Shown in pieces: positions 1-7,966 of a DNA stretch of 64,000 nt. The first letter of the stretch is position 1, and every line of letters starts with the position of its first letter. The position numbers and the translations under genes were made by a program. The DNA is from Thalassorhabdomicrobium marinisediminis (GTDB lineage: Bacteria; Pseudomonadota; Alphaproteobacteria; Rhodobacterales; Rhodobacteraceae): the NCBI RefSeq assembly GCF_003072065.1, contig NZ_QCYG01000003.1, positions 124,001 through 188,000 of the forward strand, in the 5' to 3' direction. The notes beneath the pieces were generated by a model. It did not search any database and was not told the DNA's origin. It worked only from the letters and a program-made list of their open reading frames with translations.

Positions 1-1115
1 GGGATCAGCGCCAGCGGCGGCACCGGGCGCATGAATTCGACGATCGGATCGAACCAGCCGCGGAACCAGTTGCTTAGCCCCATGGCATAACCCAACGGAA
101 TGCCCACCGCCGCGCCCAGCAGGAAGCCCACGATCACGCGGAACAACGAAAACCCGAGGTGAACGGTGAGATAGACGTTCTGGTAGCCGTATTTCGCCAC
201 GTCGATGAACCGCGCCCAGACCACTTCGGGCGCGGGCAGATACAGCGGTTGCATCTGCCAGCCCTGATTGGGGGTGACGTTGATGGTGCCGCGGTCGGTG
301 ATCGCCACCCGCGCGAAGTCCAAGTTGAAGGACGGCGCGCGCTGCAGCAGATTGCCATCCTCATCCACCAGACTGGCGTCGAACTCGAATTCCTGCCCAT
401 TGATGGCCACGATCCGTGCACCATCGTCGCGGCGGTTCACGTCGTCGTTGCGGTCCCAGGACACGATTTCGCTGCGATAGACCGTGATCTCGGTCTGGTC
501 GTTCTTGGCAAAGCCGTCGCCGGGGTCGATCTCGGCCGGTTCGCCCACTTCGCCGGCGTCCAGCACGTTGACGAAGACCACTGCATCGTCGCGGTTTCCG
601 TCGGCGTCCTCAACGGTGTAGGTGAAACTCTCCTGTCCGGTGAAGGGCCCCGGCAAGTGCAGGAACGACGGGATCAGCGAGGATCCGGTGAACGTGCCCC
701 AGATGATGAAAATGAAGATGATCGACAGGATCGAGGCCGCCGTCTCGGAGCGCACGGCGCTTTCATCCCCGAAGGTCACCGTCTTGAGCGAGGTGAAATC
801 CCGCGTCGGCGTCAGGAACGACTTGATCGCCCGCCAGACGAACATGAACATCAGGATCAGCAGGATATAGCCGAGGATGTAGGGCAGCCCGTTGATCGCA
901 GCGAGAAAGACGTTTTGCGTCTCGGTCCAGAGCTCGGTGCCGAGCGTGCCGAACTGGTATGAGAACGTCTCCCACCCGGTGGCGATCTCACACCCTTCGG
1001 GCGGGGTGAACCCGTCGCCGACGCTTTGTCCATCGGGAACCGGTGTGGCGCGAAGCTCGGTGGTGGTGACACCCAAACGGTCGCGGGTGCACAGAAGGTT
1101 AACAAGTCCAGCCAT
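1..1115 (-). CDS. tauC: Taurine ABC transporter permease TauC, 3' end cut by window edge, with large inserted domain
   Basis: Inner-membrane permease of the taurine importer. I translated the minus strand by hand from the ATG at 1115; 371 codons are open to the window edge, so the gene is incomplete. The stretch around residues 289-345 (QPLYLPAPEVVWARF, then GFSLFRVIVGFLLGAAVGIP) matches the TauC/SsuC permease core. Predicted membrane helices lie at about 71-95, 127-144 and 318-340. Unusually, about residues 145-288 form a hydrophilic, acidic stretch placed between the first canonical helix and the PLYLPAP motif. It contains FTYTVEDADGN and later GTINVTPN, which look like cadherin/VCBS-type beta domains. 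An N-terminal extension of about 70 residues is also present. The ATG follows the tauB stop by 2 bp (TAA-CG-ATG) and uses a GAGGGGGG ribosome site inside tauB. Taurine specificity is inferred from tauA, tauB and the regulon; another sulfonate is possible. Confidence 0.88.
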   Translation of the reverse strand, partial: MAGLVNLLCTRDRLGVTTTELRATPVPDGQSVGDGFTPPEGCEIATGWETFSYQFGTLGTELWTETQNVFLAAINGLPYILGYILLILMFMFVWRAIKSFLTPTRDFTSLKTVTFGDESAVRSETAASILSIIFIFIIWGTFTGSSLIPSFLHLPGPFTGQESFTYTVEDADGNRDDAVVFVNVLDAGEVGEPAEIDPGDGFAKNDQTEITVYRSEIVSWDRNDDVNRRDDGARIVAINGQEFEFDASLVDEDGNLLQRAPSFNLDFARVAITDRGTINVTPNQGWQMQPLYLPAPEVVWARFIDVAKYGYQNVYLTVHLGFSLFRVIVGFLLGAAVGIPLGYAMGLSNWFRGWFDPIVEFMRPVPPLALI

Positions 1116-1117
1116 CG

Positions 1118-1924
1118 TTATGCGCCCCCCTCGGTGCGACCCATGATTTCTTCTTCCATGTCCCAGATCATCGTGAGGATTTCTTCACGTGTGGGGGCGT
1201 AGTCTGGGTGTTCCTTGACCTCGCGCAGGTCGGCGTTGACGCCCAACTCTGCAAACGGCAGGCGGTATTCCTTGTGGATGCGGCCGGGGCGCGGGGCCAT
1301 GACCAGTACCCGTTCGCCCAGAAGCAACGCCTCGTCGATCGAGTGGGTGATCAGGATGATCGTCTTGCCGGTCTCTTTCCACAGCTTGAGCACAAGACTT
1401 TGCATCTTCTCACGCGTGAGCGCGTCGAGCGCGCCCAGCGGCTCATCCATCAGGATCACGTCAGGGTCATTGGCCAGACATCGGGCCAGCGCCACACGTT
1501 GCTGCATGCCGCCCGACAGCTCATAGACCATCTTTTCCTTGAAGTCCTGCAGGCCGACGACGTCGAGCAGATGGTCGACGTTGCCCATGTAGTCGGATTT
1601 CTTCCGCCCGGCCATGCGGGGCCCAAAGCTCACGTTGTCGCGCACGGACATCCACTCGAAAAGCGCACCTTGCTGGAACACCATGCCGCGCTCGGCGTCG
1701 GGGCCTTCAACCACGTGGCCGTTGATCCGCGTCTCGCCGCCCGTGGGGGCCAGAAACCCCGCAACGATGTTCAAAAGCGTGGTCTTGCCGCACCCCGAAG
1801 GGCCCAGAACGCTCATGATTTCGCCCGGTTTGATGTCGAGCGTCACATCCTGAAGGGCTTGCACATAGGTGCCGTTCGGCAAATCGAACCGCATGGAGAT
1901 ATCGTCGATGACCAATCCGGACAT
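1118..1924 (-). CDS. tauB: Taurine ABC transporter ATP-binding protein TauB
   Basis: ATPase that powers the TauAC importer from the cytoplasmic face (268 aa). Walker A is GPSGCGKTT at residues 41-49, the signature LSGGMQQ is at about 136, Walker B VILMDEP is at about 156, and the switch histidine lies in ITHSID. Its length is typical of the SsuB/TauB/NtrD family. The ATG is preceded by a GGGGG ribosome site. It lies 100 bp after tauA with a strong stem-loop in the gap, and 2 bp before tauC, so the three genes form one unit with a likely drop in transcript level after tauA. Family assignment is firm; taurine as substrate rests on TauA and on the neighbouring tpa/xsc genes. Confidence 0.93.
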   Translation of the reverse strand: MSGLVIDDISMRFDLPNGTYVQALQDVTLDIKPGEIMSVLGPSGCGKTTLLNIVAGFLAPTGGETRINGHVVEGPDAERGMVFQQGALFEWMSVRDNVSFGPRMAGRKKSDYMGNVDHLLDVVGLQDFKEKMVYELSGGMQQRVALARCLANDPDVILMDEPLGALDALTREKMQSLVLKLWKETGKTIILITHSIDEALLLGERVLVMAPRPGRIHKEYRLPFAELGVNADLREVKEHPDYAPTREEILTMIWDMEEEIMGRTEGGA

Positions 1925-1979
1925 TGGGCCCCCGTTGTTTCAGTCGGAATGTTGGATGCAGGGTCGCATAGGTTGGTCG

Positions 1980-2014
1980 AAAAGGGCCGCGTAGCGGATG
2001 CGGGCGGCCCTTTT
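1980..2014 (-). terminator. Stem-loop between tauA and tauB (partial terminator or 3' stabiliser)
   Basis: An 11-bp perfect inverted repeat, AAAAGGGCCGC (1980-1990) and GCGGCCCTTTT (2004-2014), with a 13-nt loop. It begins 11 bp after the tauA stop. Read with the operon it ends in TTTT, so it could act as an intrinsic terminator with read-through or as a stabiliser of the tauA message. Such elements are common after binding-protein genes, which are needed in excess over the membrane parts. Confidence 0.7.
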
Positions 2015-2024
2015 CTGCGTGGTC

Positions 2025-3023
2025 TTACATGTCGAGGCTCGACAGCGGTCCGGTGTTGATGTTGCCCTCATAGCTGTCGAGGGCCGCGTCGATGGAGCCG
2101 GATTCCACGAAGACGTCCGCCACCCCTTTCAGGAAGGACGGTGCGGCGCTGCCCAGCCAGGCTTCGCCCAGTTGCTCTTCGACCGGGGGGAAGACGAAGG
2201 TGTCGAGCGTGGCGCGCGTGGCTTCAAGGTCCATGCCCGCGTCCTGCGCGATGACCGACAGCATCTCGTCGGTGTGCTCGCCCGAGTTCCACTTGGCGTT
2301 GGCTTCCGCGGTCACCGCAAGGAACTTCGCGACGGTGTCCTCATTCTCGGCCACCCAGGCAGTGGGGGCAGAGGTCACGTCGAAGACCAGAATGCCCAGT
2401 TCGGTTTTCTCGTCGCCCGTCAGCAGCACGTTGCCATGTTCAAGCGCGCGGCGCAGCGAGCCGCCCCAGCCGCACATCATGTCGACCGAGCCCTGTGCAA
2501 TCGCTGCCGCACCATCGGGGGGCGACATGTCGACGATTTCCAGCGAGGTCAGATCGACGCCGAAGTGGTCCATCTGGCGCAGGAAGCCGTAATGCGCCGC
2601 GGTGCCCAGCGGCACGGCCACCTTGGCCCCGGCAAGGTCTTCGGCCGAATTCTTGTCGATCTCGAGGTCGGAGCGCACGACGCAGTTGTCGTTGTCCGCA
2701 TAGGACACGGCCACGTCGAGGATCTGCAAATCCTGCCCGGCCGAGGTCGCGACCACGAAAGGCGGCACGCCCTGGCTGACGGACATGTTCACATCGCCTG
2801 AGGCCATGGCCGCCGACATCGCGGTGCCGGTGTCGAAGGAGACCCAGTTGACCTCCATGCCCAGCGCCTCTTCGTAGTCGCCGTTGACCTTGGCGTATTG
2901 GAACGGCATCGGCCATTCGAGGAAATAGCCGACGGTGATGGCGTGACCATCGGCCATGGCCGTTGAGCCGGTCATGGCGGCGACAGCACCCAGAACGACG
3001 GCACGTGTGGTTGATTTGATCAT
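2025..3023 (-). CDS. tauA: Taurine ABC transporter periplasmic binding protein TauA
   Basis: Periplasmic solute-binding protein of the taurine importer (332 aa). A Sec signal peptide covers about residues 1-24 (basic MIKSTTR, hydrophobic core, AMADG cleavage region). The mature part shows the NMT1/SsuA-like fold: ITVGYFLEWPMP at the start, an FDTGTAMSAAMASGDV loop, and the VGYF/ILVFDV strands. It is the first gene of tauABC. The ATG at 3023 has a CAGGGGAT ribosome site. Upstream there is a plausible promoter and a weak TauR-type direct repeat. The name rests on similarity to roseobacter TauA and on the full taurine pathway elsewhere in the window. Confidence 0.9.
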   Translation of the reverse strand: MIKSTTRAVVLGAVAAMTGSTAMADGHAITVGYFLEWPMPFQYAKVNGDYEEALGMEVNWVSFDTGTAMSAAMASGDVNMSVSQGVPPFVVATSAGQDLQILDVAVSYADNDNCVVRSDLEIDKNSAEDLAGAKVAVPLGTAAHYGFLRQMDHFGVDLTSLEIVDMSPPDGAAAIAQGSVDMMCGWGGSLRRALEHGNVLLTGDEKTELGILVFDVTSAPTAWVAENEDTVAKFLAVTAEANAKWNSGEHTDEMLSVIAQDAGMDLEATRATLDTFVFPPVEEQLGEAWLGSAAPSFLKGVADVFVESGSIDAALDSYEGNINTGPLSSLDM

Positions 3024-3101
3024 GGTGATCCCCTGTTGGTTATCGTTGATGCGTCACCTTGTTTTTTGTTCCGGTCTCGGAACCAGGCTTTAGCGCCGTC
3101 A

Positions 3102-3130
3102 ACCTAGTGAGCCAGCGGGCGTTGCGTCAA
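3102..3130 (-). promoter_or_regulatory. Candidate tauA promoter
   Basis: On the minus strand a -35 TTGACG (3125-3130) and a -10 CTAGGT (3102-3107) are separated by exactly 17 bp, about 80 bp upstream of the tauA ATG. The -35 is a good match and the -10 is poor, as often seen at activated promoters. No transcription start is known to me. Confidence 0.4.
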
Positions 3131-3144
3131 ATCTTTTGTAGAAA

Positions 3145-3177
3145 CTGGACTCATGCCAAGGCGGGGATTGGCAATAG
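3145..3177 (+). promoter_or_regulatory. Weak candidate TauR operator upstream of tauA
   Basis: Two imperfect 10-mers, CTGGACTCAT (3145-3154) and TTGGCAATAG (3168-3177), are separated by 13 bp, the spacing of the stronger sites before tpa and xsc. Against YTGGCCYTAW they match 8 and 7 of 10. The repeat points away from tauA and ends about 15 bp upstream of the candidate -35, where an activator could sit. The match is weak enough to be chance. Confidence 0.35.
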
Positions 3178-3280
3178 CTCGCCCCCCCCGGGGACGGGGG
3201 TGAACGGCGTCATGATGGGGGATTGGGATGCGATCCAGGCCCCGGCCCGCGACAGGTTGCGCGCGCCGGGGTTCGGGGGG

Positions 3281-5509
3281 TCAGCTCTGACCGCGGGGCG
3301 GTTTGCCGGGTTTCTTGTTCTTCACGGTGGGCCGCCCCAGACCACCCTTGGCGCCCGCGCCCTTTGGACCGGCACCCTTGGCCGCCGCCTGTCGCGCGCG
3401 GTTCTTCTTGCTGGATGCCTTGCCCTGGGGCGGTGTCGGCCCCTTTGCGCCGCCGTGTTTCGGCTTATCGCCCGGACGGCTCACCCGTTTTGAGGGATCA
3501 CCAGCCGCCGCCTTGCGCGGCTTGTAGGGTTCCACCGCGCCGTCACCTGCCGGAGCTTTCCCCCCATGGCGGGGCTTTTTCTTGAACGCAGGTGCGTCCG
3601 CACGCGCGGCGTCGGGTTTGGGCTTTTTGGGCTTCGGCGTCGGCGCGTCGTTCCAGTCCACGGGCGTCGTCGTGCCCTTGGTCTTGGGCTTGACGGATTT
3701 GGCGTCACGGGGGACGTTACGGGGGGCGTCGTCGCTGTTGCCGTTCCAGTCGGGCTTGTCCGATCCACGATGGGGCTTGGGACGATCGGATTTCCCCTTG
3801 TCGAACCGGGGCTTGTCGAACCGGGGCTTGTCCGGGCGCGGGCCGCGCGGCTCAAGCTTGGGCGGCTGGGCCAGTTGCGTGACGCTCATGCCCTTCTCAA
3901 GGGTCATGTCCGGCCCGATGGCCGACAGGAACCCCGGCACGGCGGATTCGCGGATTTCCACGTATGACGCATCTTTCTGGATGCGGATCGCGCCAATATC
4001 GTCGCGCGACAGATCGCCCGCCTTGCAGACCACCGGCAGGATGCGGCGCGGCTCTGCTTCGGCGTCACGTCCACCGGGAATGGCGAACCAGACCGAGGGG
4101 CCGAACGCCTCGCGCGGTTTCGCCGGAGCATCCGCGGGCGACAGCTCCTCCGGGGCCGAGTGGCGTTCGCGGTAGAGCCGCAGATAGGCGGTGGCGATCT
4201 GTTCGGCGGAATAGGTCTCGGTAAGCTTGCCGACGATGCCCGCGTCGCTTTCCTCAAGCGGGGCAGCGTCGCCCAATTGCTCGAGCATCCGCTCCTCATC
4301 CCGTGCGGTCACCTCTTCGGCCGAGGGCGCATCGCCCCAGTCGGCCGAGAGTTTCGCCCAGCCCAGCAGGCGGTCGGCCTTCTTGCGGGCGGCGGGCGGC
4401 ACGATCAGGGTCGAGATGCCCTTGCGCCCTGCCCGGCCCGTGCGGCCCGAGCGGTGCAGCAAGGTGTCCGATCCGGTGGGCAATTCGGCGTGGATCACAA
4501 GCTCGAGGTTCGGCAGGTCGATGCCGCGCGCGGCGACGTCGGTCGCCACGCAGACCCGCGCCCGGCCGTCGCGCATGGCTTGCAGCGCGTTGGTGCGCTC
4601 GGACTGCGTCAATTCGCCCGACAGCGCCACGACCGAGAAGCCGCGATTGGACAGCCGCGTCGTCATCCGGTTGACGGTCGCGCGGGTGTTGCAGAAGACG
4701 ATGGCGTTTGGCGCTTCGTAATAGCGCAGCACGTTGATGATGGCGTTTTCCACGTCGCGCGGGCCCACGCGCAGGGCGCGGTATTCGATGTCGGCGTGCT
4801 GGGTCGCGGCATTCGCGGTGGCGATGCGCAGCGCGTCGGTCTGGTAGCGTTCGGCCAGCTTGGCGATGGCCTTTGGAACCGTCGCCGAGAAGAGCAGCGT
4901 CTGGCGATCCTCGGGTGCGTTTTCAAGAATGAATTCAAGATCTTCGCGAAAGCCGAGGTCAAGCATCTCATCCGCTTCGTCCAGCACGACGGCCTTCAGT
5001 GCCGAGAGGTCGATCGAGCCGCGCATGATGTGATCGCGCAGGCGGCCCGGGGTGGCCACGACGATATGCGCCCCACGCTCGAGCGCGCGGCGTTCGTCGC
5101 GCATGTCCATGCCGCCCACGGTCGAGGCCATGACCACGCCGGCCTTTTCATACAGCCATGCCAGTTCGCGTTTCACCTGCATCGCCAGTTCGCGCGTGGG
5201 GGCGATGATCAGGGCCAGCGGGGCGCCGGCGCGGTCGAATGCGTCGCCCTCGCCCAGAATGGTCGGCGCAATGGCCAGACCGAAGCCCAACGTCTTGCCC
5301 GATCCGGTCTGCGCCGACACCAGCATGTCGCGGCCCGTGGTGTCAGGATCGCTCACCGCGTCCTGCACGGCGGTCAGCGTGTCATATCCACGCGCGGAAA
5401 GCGCGTCTGCCAATGTCTGTTTCAAGGGCCGTTCCAAATCTGTTGTGTGCTTTTGCAAAAATGAATCATCCCCCCGCGTGGGGTCCGGACGACTCGTCAA
5501 GCGCCGCAC
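3281..5509 (-). CDS. DEAD-box RNA helicase, DeaD/CsdA-like with DbpA-type RNA-binding domain
   Basis: ATP-dependent RNA helicase, probably for ribosome assembly or mRNA turnover. It shows the Q motif (TAVQDA), Walker [19 protein letters not shown] inside VVLDEADEM, SAT in LFSATVP, and the helicase C motifs [10 protein letters not shown] and HRSGRTGRAG. After the core comes a DbpA-like RNA-binding domain (about residues 465-545) and then a long Lys/Pro/Gly-rich disordered tail with FDKPRFDKGK-type repeats. The start is uncertain. The frame opens at GTG 5509, but the first 24 residues look unlike the family and have no ribosome site. TTG at 5437 (MERPLKQ) or TTG at 5425 (MKQTLAD, preceded by GGAACGG) would fit better. 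Divergent from imuA. Confidence 0.9.
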   Translation of the reverse strand: MRRLTSRPDPTRGDDSFLQKHTTDLERPLKQTLADALSARGYDTLTAVQDAVSDPDTTGRDMLVSAQTGSGKTLGFGLAIAPTILGEGDAFDRAGAPLALIIAPTRELAMQVKRELAWLYEKAGVVMASTVGGMDMRDERRALERGAHIVVATPGRLRDHIMRGSIDLSALKAVVLDEADEMLDLGFREDLEFILENAPEDRQTLLFSATVPKAIAKLAERYQTDALRIATANAATQHADIEYRALRVGPRDVENAIINVLRYYEAPNAIVFCNTRATVNRMTTRLSNRGFSVVALSGELTQSERTNALQAMRDGRARVCVATDVAARGIDLPNLELVIHAELPTGSDTLLHRSGRTGRAGRKGISTLIVPPAARKKADRLLGWAKLSADWGDAPSAEEVTARDEERMLEQLGDAAPLEESDAGIVGKLTETYSAEQIATAYLRLYRERHSAPEELSPADAPAKPREAFGPSVWFAIPGGRDAEAEPRRILPVVCKAGDLSRDDIGAIRIQKDASYVEIRESAVPGFLSAIGPDMTLEKGMSVTQLAQPPKLEPRGPRPDKPRFDKPRFDKGKSDRPKPHRGSDKPDWNGNSDDAPRNVPRDAKSVKPKTKGTTTPVDWNDAPTPKPKKPKPDAARADAPAFKKKPRHGGKAPAGDGAVEPYKPRKAAAGDPSKRVSRPGDKPKHGGAKGPTPPQGKASSKKNRARQAAAKGAGPKGAGAKGGLGRPTVKNKKPGKPPRGQS

Positions 5510-5591
5510 CTAACGCGGCGAAGCCCTTTTGTATAGGGTCTTTCGCGGACAACCCCGGCGAAGGAACGCGCAGGACCGCCCCTTGGCGGGT

Positions 5592-5620
5592 TTGACCTGT
5601 GGCGCGACTCAGGTTAGAAC
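5592..5620 (+). promoter_or_regulatory. imuA promoter
   Basis: TTGACC (5592-5597), 17 bp, TAGAAC (5615-5620). The -10 overlaps the SOS box, so bound LexA would block RNA polymerase directly. Confidence 0.65.
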
Positions 5621-5631
5621 AAAACAGGAAC
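5617..5631 (+). promoter_or_regulatory. SOS box (LexA operator) of the imuA-imuB-dnaE2 unit
   Basis: GAAC (5617-5620), seven bases, GAAC (5628-5631): a perfect GAAC-N7-GAAC direct repeat. This is the known alphaproteobacterial LexA target (GTTC-N7-GTTC on the other strand). It lies 21 bp before the imuA ATG and directly before a DNA-damage mutasome, which makes chance unlikely. Confidence 0.9.
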
Positions 5632-5652
5632 AAAGCGCAGGGTGAGTCGTGT

Positions 5653-6342
5653 ATGCGATCGGTACGTCTTCAGGAAAAACTCGCAGGTCAGGCGCAACAG
5701 CCCGATCCTGCCACGCCGACCCTGTCGGAAGTTTTTCCCGACACGGCCACCGATGCGGCGGCGGTGGGCTATCTGCTGGCGCGCCTGCCCCGCAAGGAGG
5801 CTCCGGTGCTCTGGGTGCAGGACCGCCTGTCGCGCAAGGAATCCGGGCGGCCCTACTTGGCGGGCATGGCCACGGGCGCCGCCGCGCCGCCTGCGATCAT
5901 TCTGGTCGATCTGTCGCGGGCGCAGGATGTGCTGTGGGCAATGGAAGAAGGCCTGCGCTGCCGGGCGCTCAGGGCCGTCGTGGGCGAAGTCTGGGGCGAT
6001 CCGCCGGCGCTGGATTTCACCGCCACGAAACGGCTGGCGCTGCGCTCCGAAGCGGCGCAGGTGCCGTGCTGGCTGGTGCGCCGGGCGGGGGCCGCGAACC
6101 TGAGCGCCGCGCGCGACCGCTGGCGCATCGCCTCGGCCCCCTCGGCCCCCAATCCGCACGATGCACAGGCGCCCGGCCTGCCGCGCTGGTCGCTGGATCT
6201 GTTCCGCTCGCGCCGGTTGAAGCCCGGGCAGTGGGTGGCGGAACATGACCGGACGGCGGATCGTCTCTATCGTGTTGCCGCATCTGGCGATGGAGCGTTG
6301 GCAGCGGGTGATGGAGCGCAACGGGAGCGCGCCACCGGATGA
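5653..6342 (+). CDS. imuA: ImuA, RecA-like mutasome accessory protein
   Basis: Accessory protein of the ImuA-ImuB-DnaE2 mutasome for translesion synthesis after DNA damage. It shows the RecA/SulA-like pattern of the family: LSEVFPDTATDAAAVGYLLA near the N-terminus, then strands APVLWVQDR and AIILVDLSRAQDVLWAMEEGLRC. I chose ATG 5653 (229 aa). The frame is open further upstream to a GTG at 5599, but that start would place the SOS box and promoter inside the gene, and ATG 5653 has an AGGGTGAG ribosome site. Its last 98 bp overlap imuB in another frame. Assignment is strong because of gene order. Confidence 0.9.
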   Translation: MRSVRLQEKLAGQAQQPDPATPTLSEVFPDTATDAAAVGYLLARLPRKEAPVLWVQDRLSRKESGRPYLAGMATGAAAPPAIILVDLSRAQDVLWAMEEGLRCRALRAVVGEVWGDPPALDFTATKRLALRSEAAQVPCWLVRRAGAANLSAARDRWRIASAPSAPNPHDAQAPGLPRWSLDLFRSRRLKPGQWVAEHDRTADRLYRVAASGDGALAAGDGAQRERATG

Positions 6343-7777
6343 GGTGCCGCTGGTGTTGGCCCGTGAGGGTCACCACGGGCCGGTGATCCATGCGGCCAAC
6401 CGCACCGCCCGGCTGGCCGGGATCCAGACGGGGGCACGGGTGGTCGACATGCGCGCGCTCTGCCCCGAGTTGAAGGTCGAATACGCCGACATCGCGGGGG
6501 ATCGTCACGCGTTGGACCGGCTGGTGCTCTGGGCGCGGCGCTGGTGCCCCTGGACGGTGCGCGACGGCGACGACGGGCTGATCCTTGACACCACGGGATC
6601 GGACCACCTCATGGGCGGAGAAGCCGCGATGCTGATCGAGATGGAGACGCAACTGTCGCGCCTGGGCTTGTCCGCCGGGCTGGCCGTGGCCCCCACCTGG
6701 GGCGCGGCCTGGGCCTTGGCACGGTTCGGGCCTGTCCGGTCGATCTGCGCCGCGGACGAGGTGTCATGGAAACTGGGCGCCCTGCCCGTGCCCGCCCTGC
6801 GGCTGGACGGTGAGACCGTGCTGCTGCTGCGCCGGCTGGGGCTGAAAACCGTGGGCGACGTGATCGACGTGCCGCGCCTGTCGCTGACCCGACGCTTCGT
6901 GAAAGCGCCCCTGCAGGCCAATCCGGTGCTGCGGCTGGACCAGATGCTGGGCAAGACCGCCGAACCCGTGGCCAGCGTCGACGCCAAGCCGCGCATCCAT
7001 GTGCAGACCCAATTGCCCGAGCCGATCTTCGATCCGACCGCCCATCTGCCCGACCTCTGCGCGGATCTTTGTGACCGGTTGACCCAGACCGGACAGGGGT
7101 GCCGCAGCCTGCTGCTGACCGTCTACAAGACCGATGGCGACGTGAGCACGGTCGAGGTCGCGACCTCGGCCCCCACCCGCGATGCGGACCACCTGCTGGG
7201 CCTGTTCCGCGACAAGGTCGAACGGATCAACCCCGGCTTCGGCTTCGACCTGATCACGCTCACCGCGGGCGGGGTGGAACCGCTGGAGCTGGTGCAGAAC
7301 GCCTTTGACGGCAACAGCGACGAGGCGCTGCACCTGAGCCGGCTGATCGACCGGCTGAGCGCGCGTTTCGGCCCGCGCGCCGTTACCCGCCCGCTGCTGC
7401 GCGAAAGTCATGTCCCCGAGCGGGCCGAGGCGCGGGGCACCGCCCTGACGACGCTGGAACGCCCCACGGTGGAGGTCCGCACGGACCGCCCGATCCGCCT
7501 GTTCGACCACCCCGAAGAGGTGCGCGTGCTCTATGCGGTGCCCGAAGGTCCGCCCGCGCAATTCGTCTGGCGCAAGCAGACCCTGCGCGTGGCCCGCTAT
7601 GCCGGGCCGGAGCGGATCGCGCCGGAATGGTGGACCGACCGTCCCGGCACGCGGCTGCGGGATTATTTCAAGGTTGAGGATCAGTTCGGGCGGCGCATCT
7701 GGCTCTACCGCGAAGGCCTGCACGAGGACGGGCGCGGCGGTGATCCGCGCTGGTTCGTGCATGGGTGTTTCGGGTGA
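6245..7777 (+). CDS. imuB: ImuB, catalytically inactive Y-family polymerase-like hub protein
   Basis: Scaffold of the mutasome (510 aa) that links DnaE2 to the replication clamp. The N-terminus (IVSIVLPHLAMERW) aligns with the first strand of Y-family polymerases, but the metal-binding acidic residues normally in a DMDAFF-type motif are absent, as known for ImuB. Later motifs include VVDMRALCP, DTTGSDHLMGG, GLSAGLAVAPTWGAAWALARF and LRRLGLKTVGDVIDVPR (helix-hairpin-helix). It starts within imuA (98-bp overlap), so translation is probably coupled. ATG 6245 is supported because the VLPHLAMERW strand must be included. Confidence 0.92.
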   Translation: MTGRRIVSIVLPHLAMERWQRVMERNGSAPPDEVPLVLAREGHHGPVIHAANRTARLAGIQTGARVVDMRALCPELKVEYADIAGDRHALDRLVLWARRWCPWTVRDGDDGLILDTTGSDHLMGGEAAMLIEMETQLSRLGLSAGLAVAPTWGAAWALARFGPVRSICAADEVSWKLGALPVPALRLDGETVLLLRRLGLKTVGDVIDVPRLSLTRRFVKAPLQANPVLRLDQMLGKTAEPVASVDAKPRIHVQTQLPEPIFDPTAHLPDLCADLCDRLTQTGQGCRSLLLTVYKTDGDVSTVEVATSAPTRDADHLLGLFRDKVERINPGFGFDLITLTAGGVEPLELVQNAFDGNSDEALHLSRLIDRLSARFGPRAVTRPLLRESHVPERAEARGTALTTLERPTVEVRTDRPIRLFDHPEEVRVLYAVPEGPPAQFVWRKQTLRVARYAGPERIAPEWWTDRPGTRLRDYFKVEDQFGRRIWLYREGLHEDGRGGDPRWFVHGCFG

Positions 7778-7798
7778 ATGAGCGGCGGTCATCAAGGA

Positions 7799-7855
7799 CA
7801 GCGCCCGACCCTGGGGGGGTGCGAAGCGCCCTCCCGGGGGGAGGGTCGGGCGCTG
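7799..7855. repeat. Large hairpin (14-bp inverted repeat) between imuB and dnaE2
   Basis: CAGCGCCCGACCCT (7799-7812) and AGGGTCGGGCGCTG (7842-7855) are perfect inverted repeats around a 29-nt, very GC-rich loop that can itself fold (CCCTCCCGGGGGG). No T-run follows on either side, so it is not a classic terminator. It may be a REP-like palindromic element or an mRNA structure that separates imuAB from dnaE2. The 7778-7966 spacer holds no gene that I can support. Confidence 0.6.
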
Positions 7856-7966
7856 CTCGGCCTGTTGGCCGAGCAAGAGGGGCCCGCCCTGTTTTCAGAC
7901 GTTGCCTTTGCTGGCTGCCGTCGGGCCTCCGGCGGGAGTTTAAGGGTCAGATGAAGGGCCGGTCCC

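Noticed and set aside
3182-3200. C-run/G-run region before tauA as terminator of the helicase gene
   Set aside because: It lies upstream region-wise between divergent reading units, forms an ambiguous G/C slip structure and lacks a T-run.
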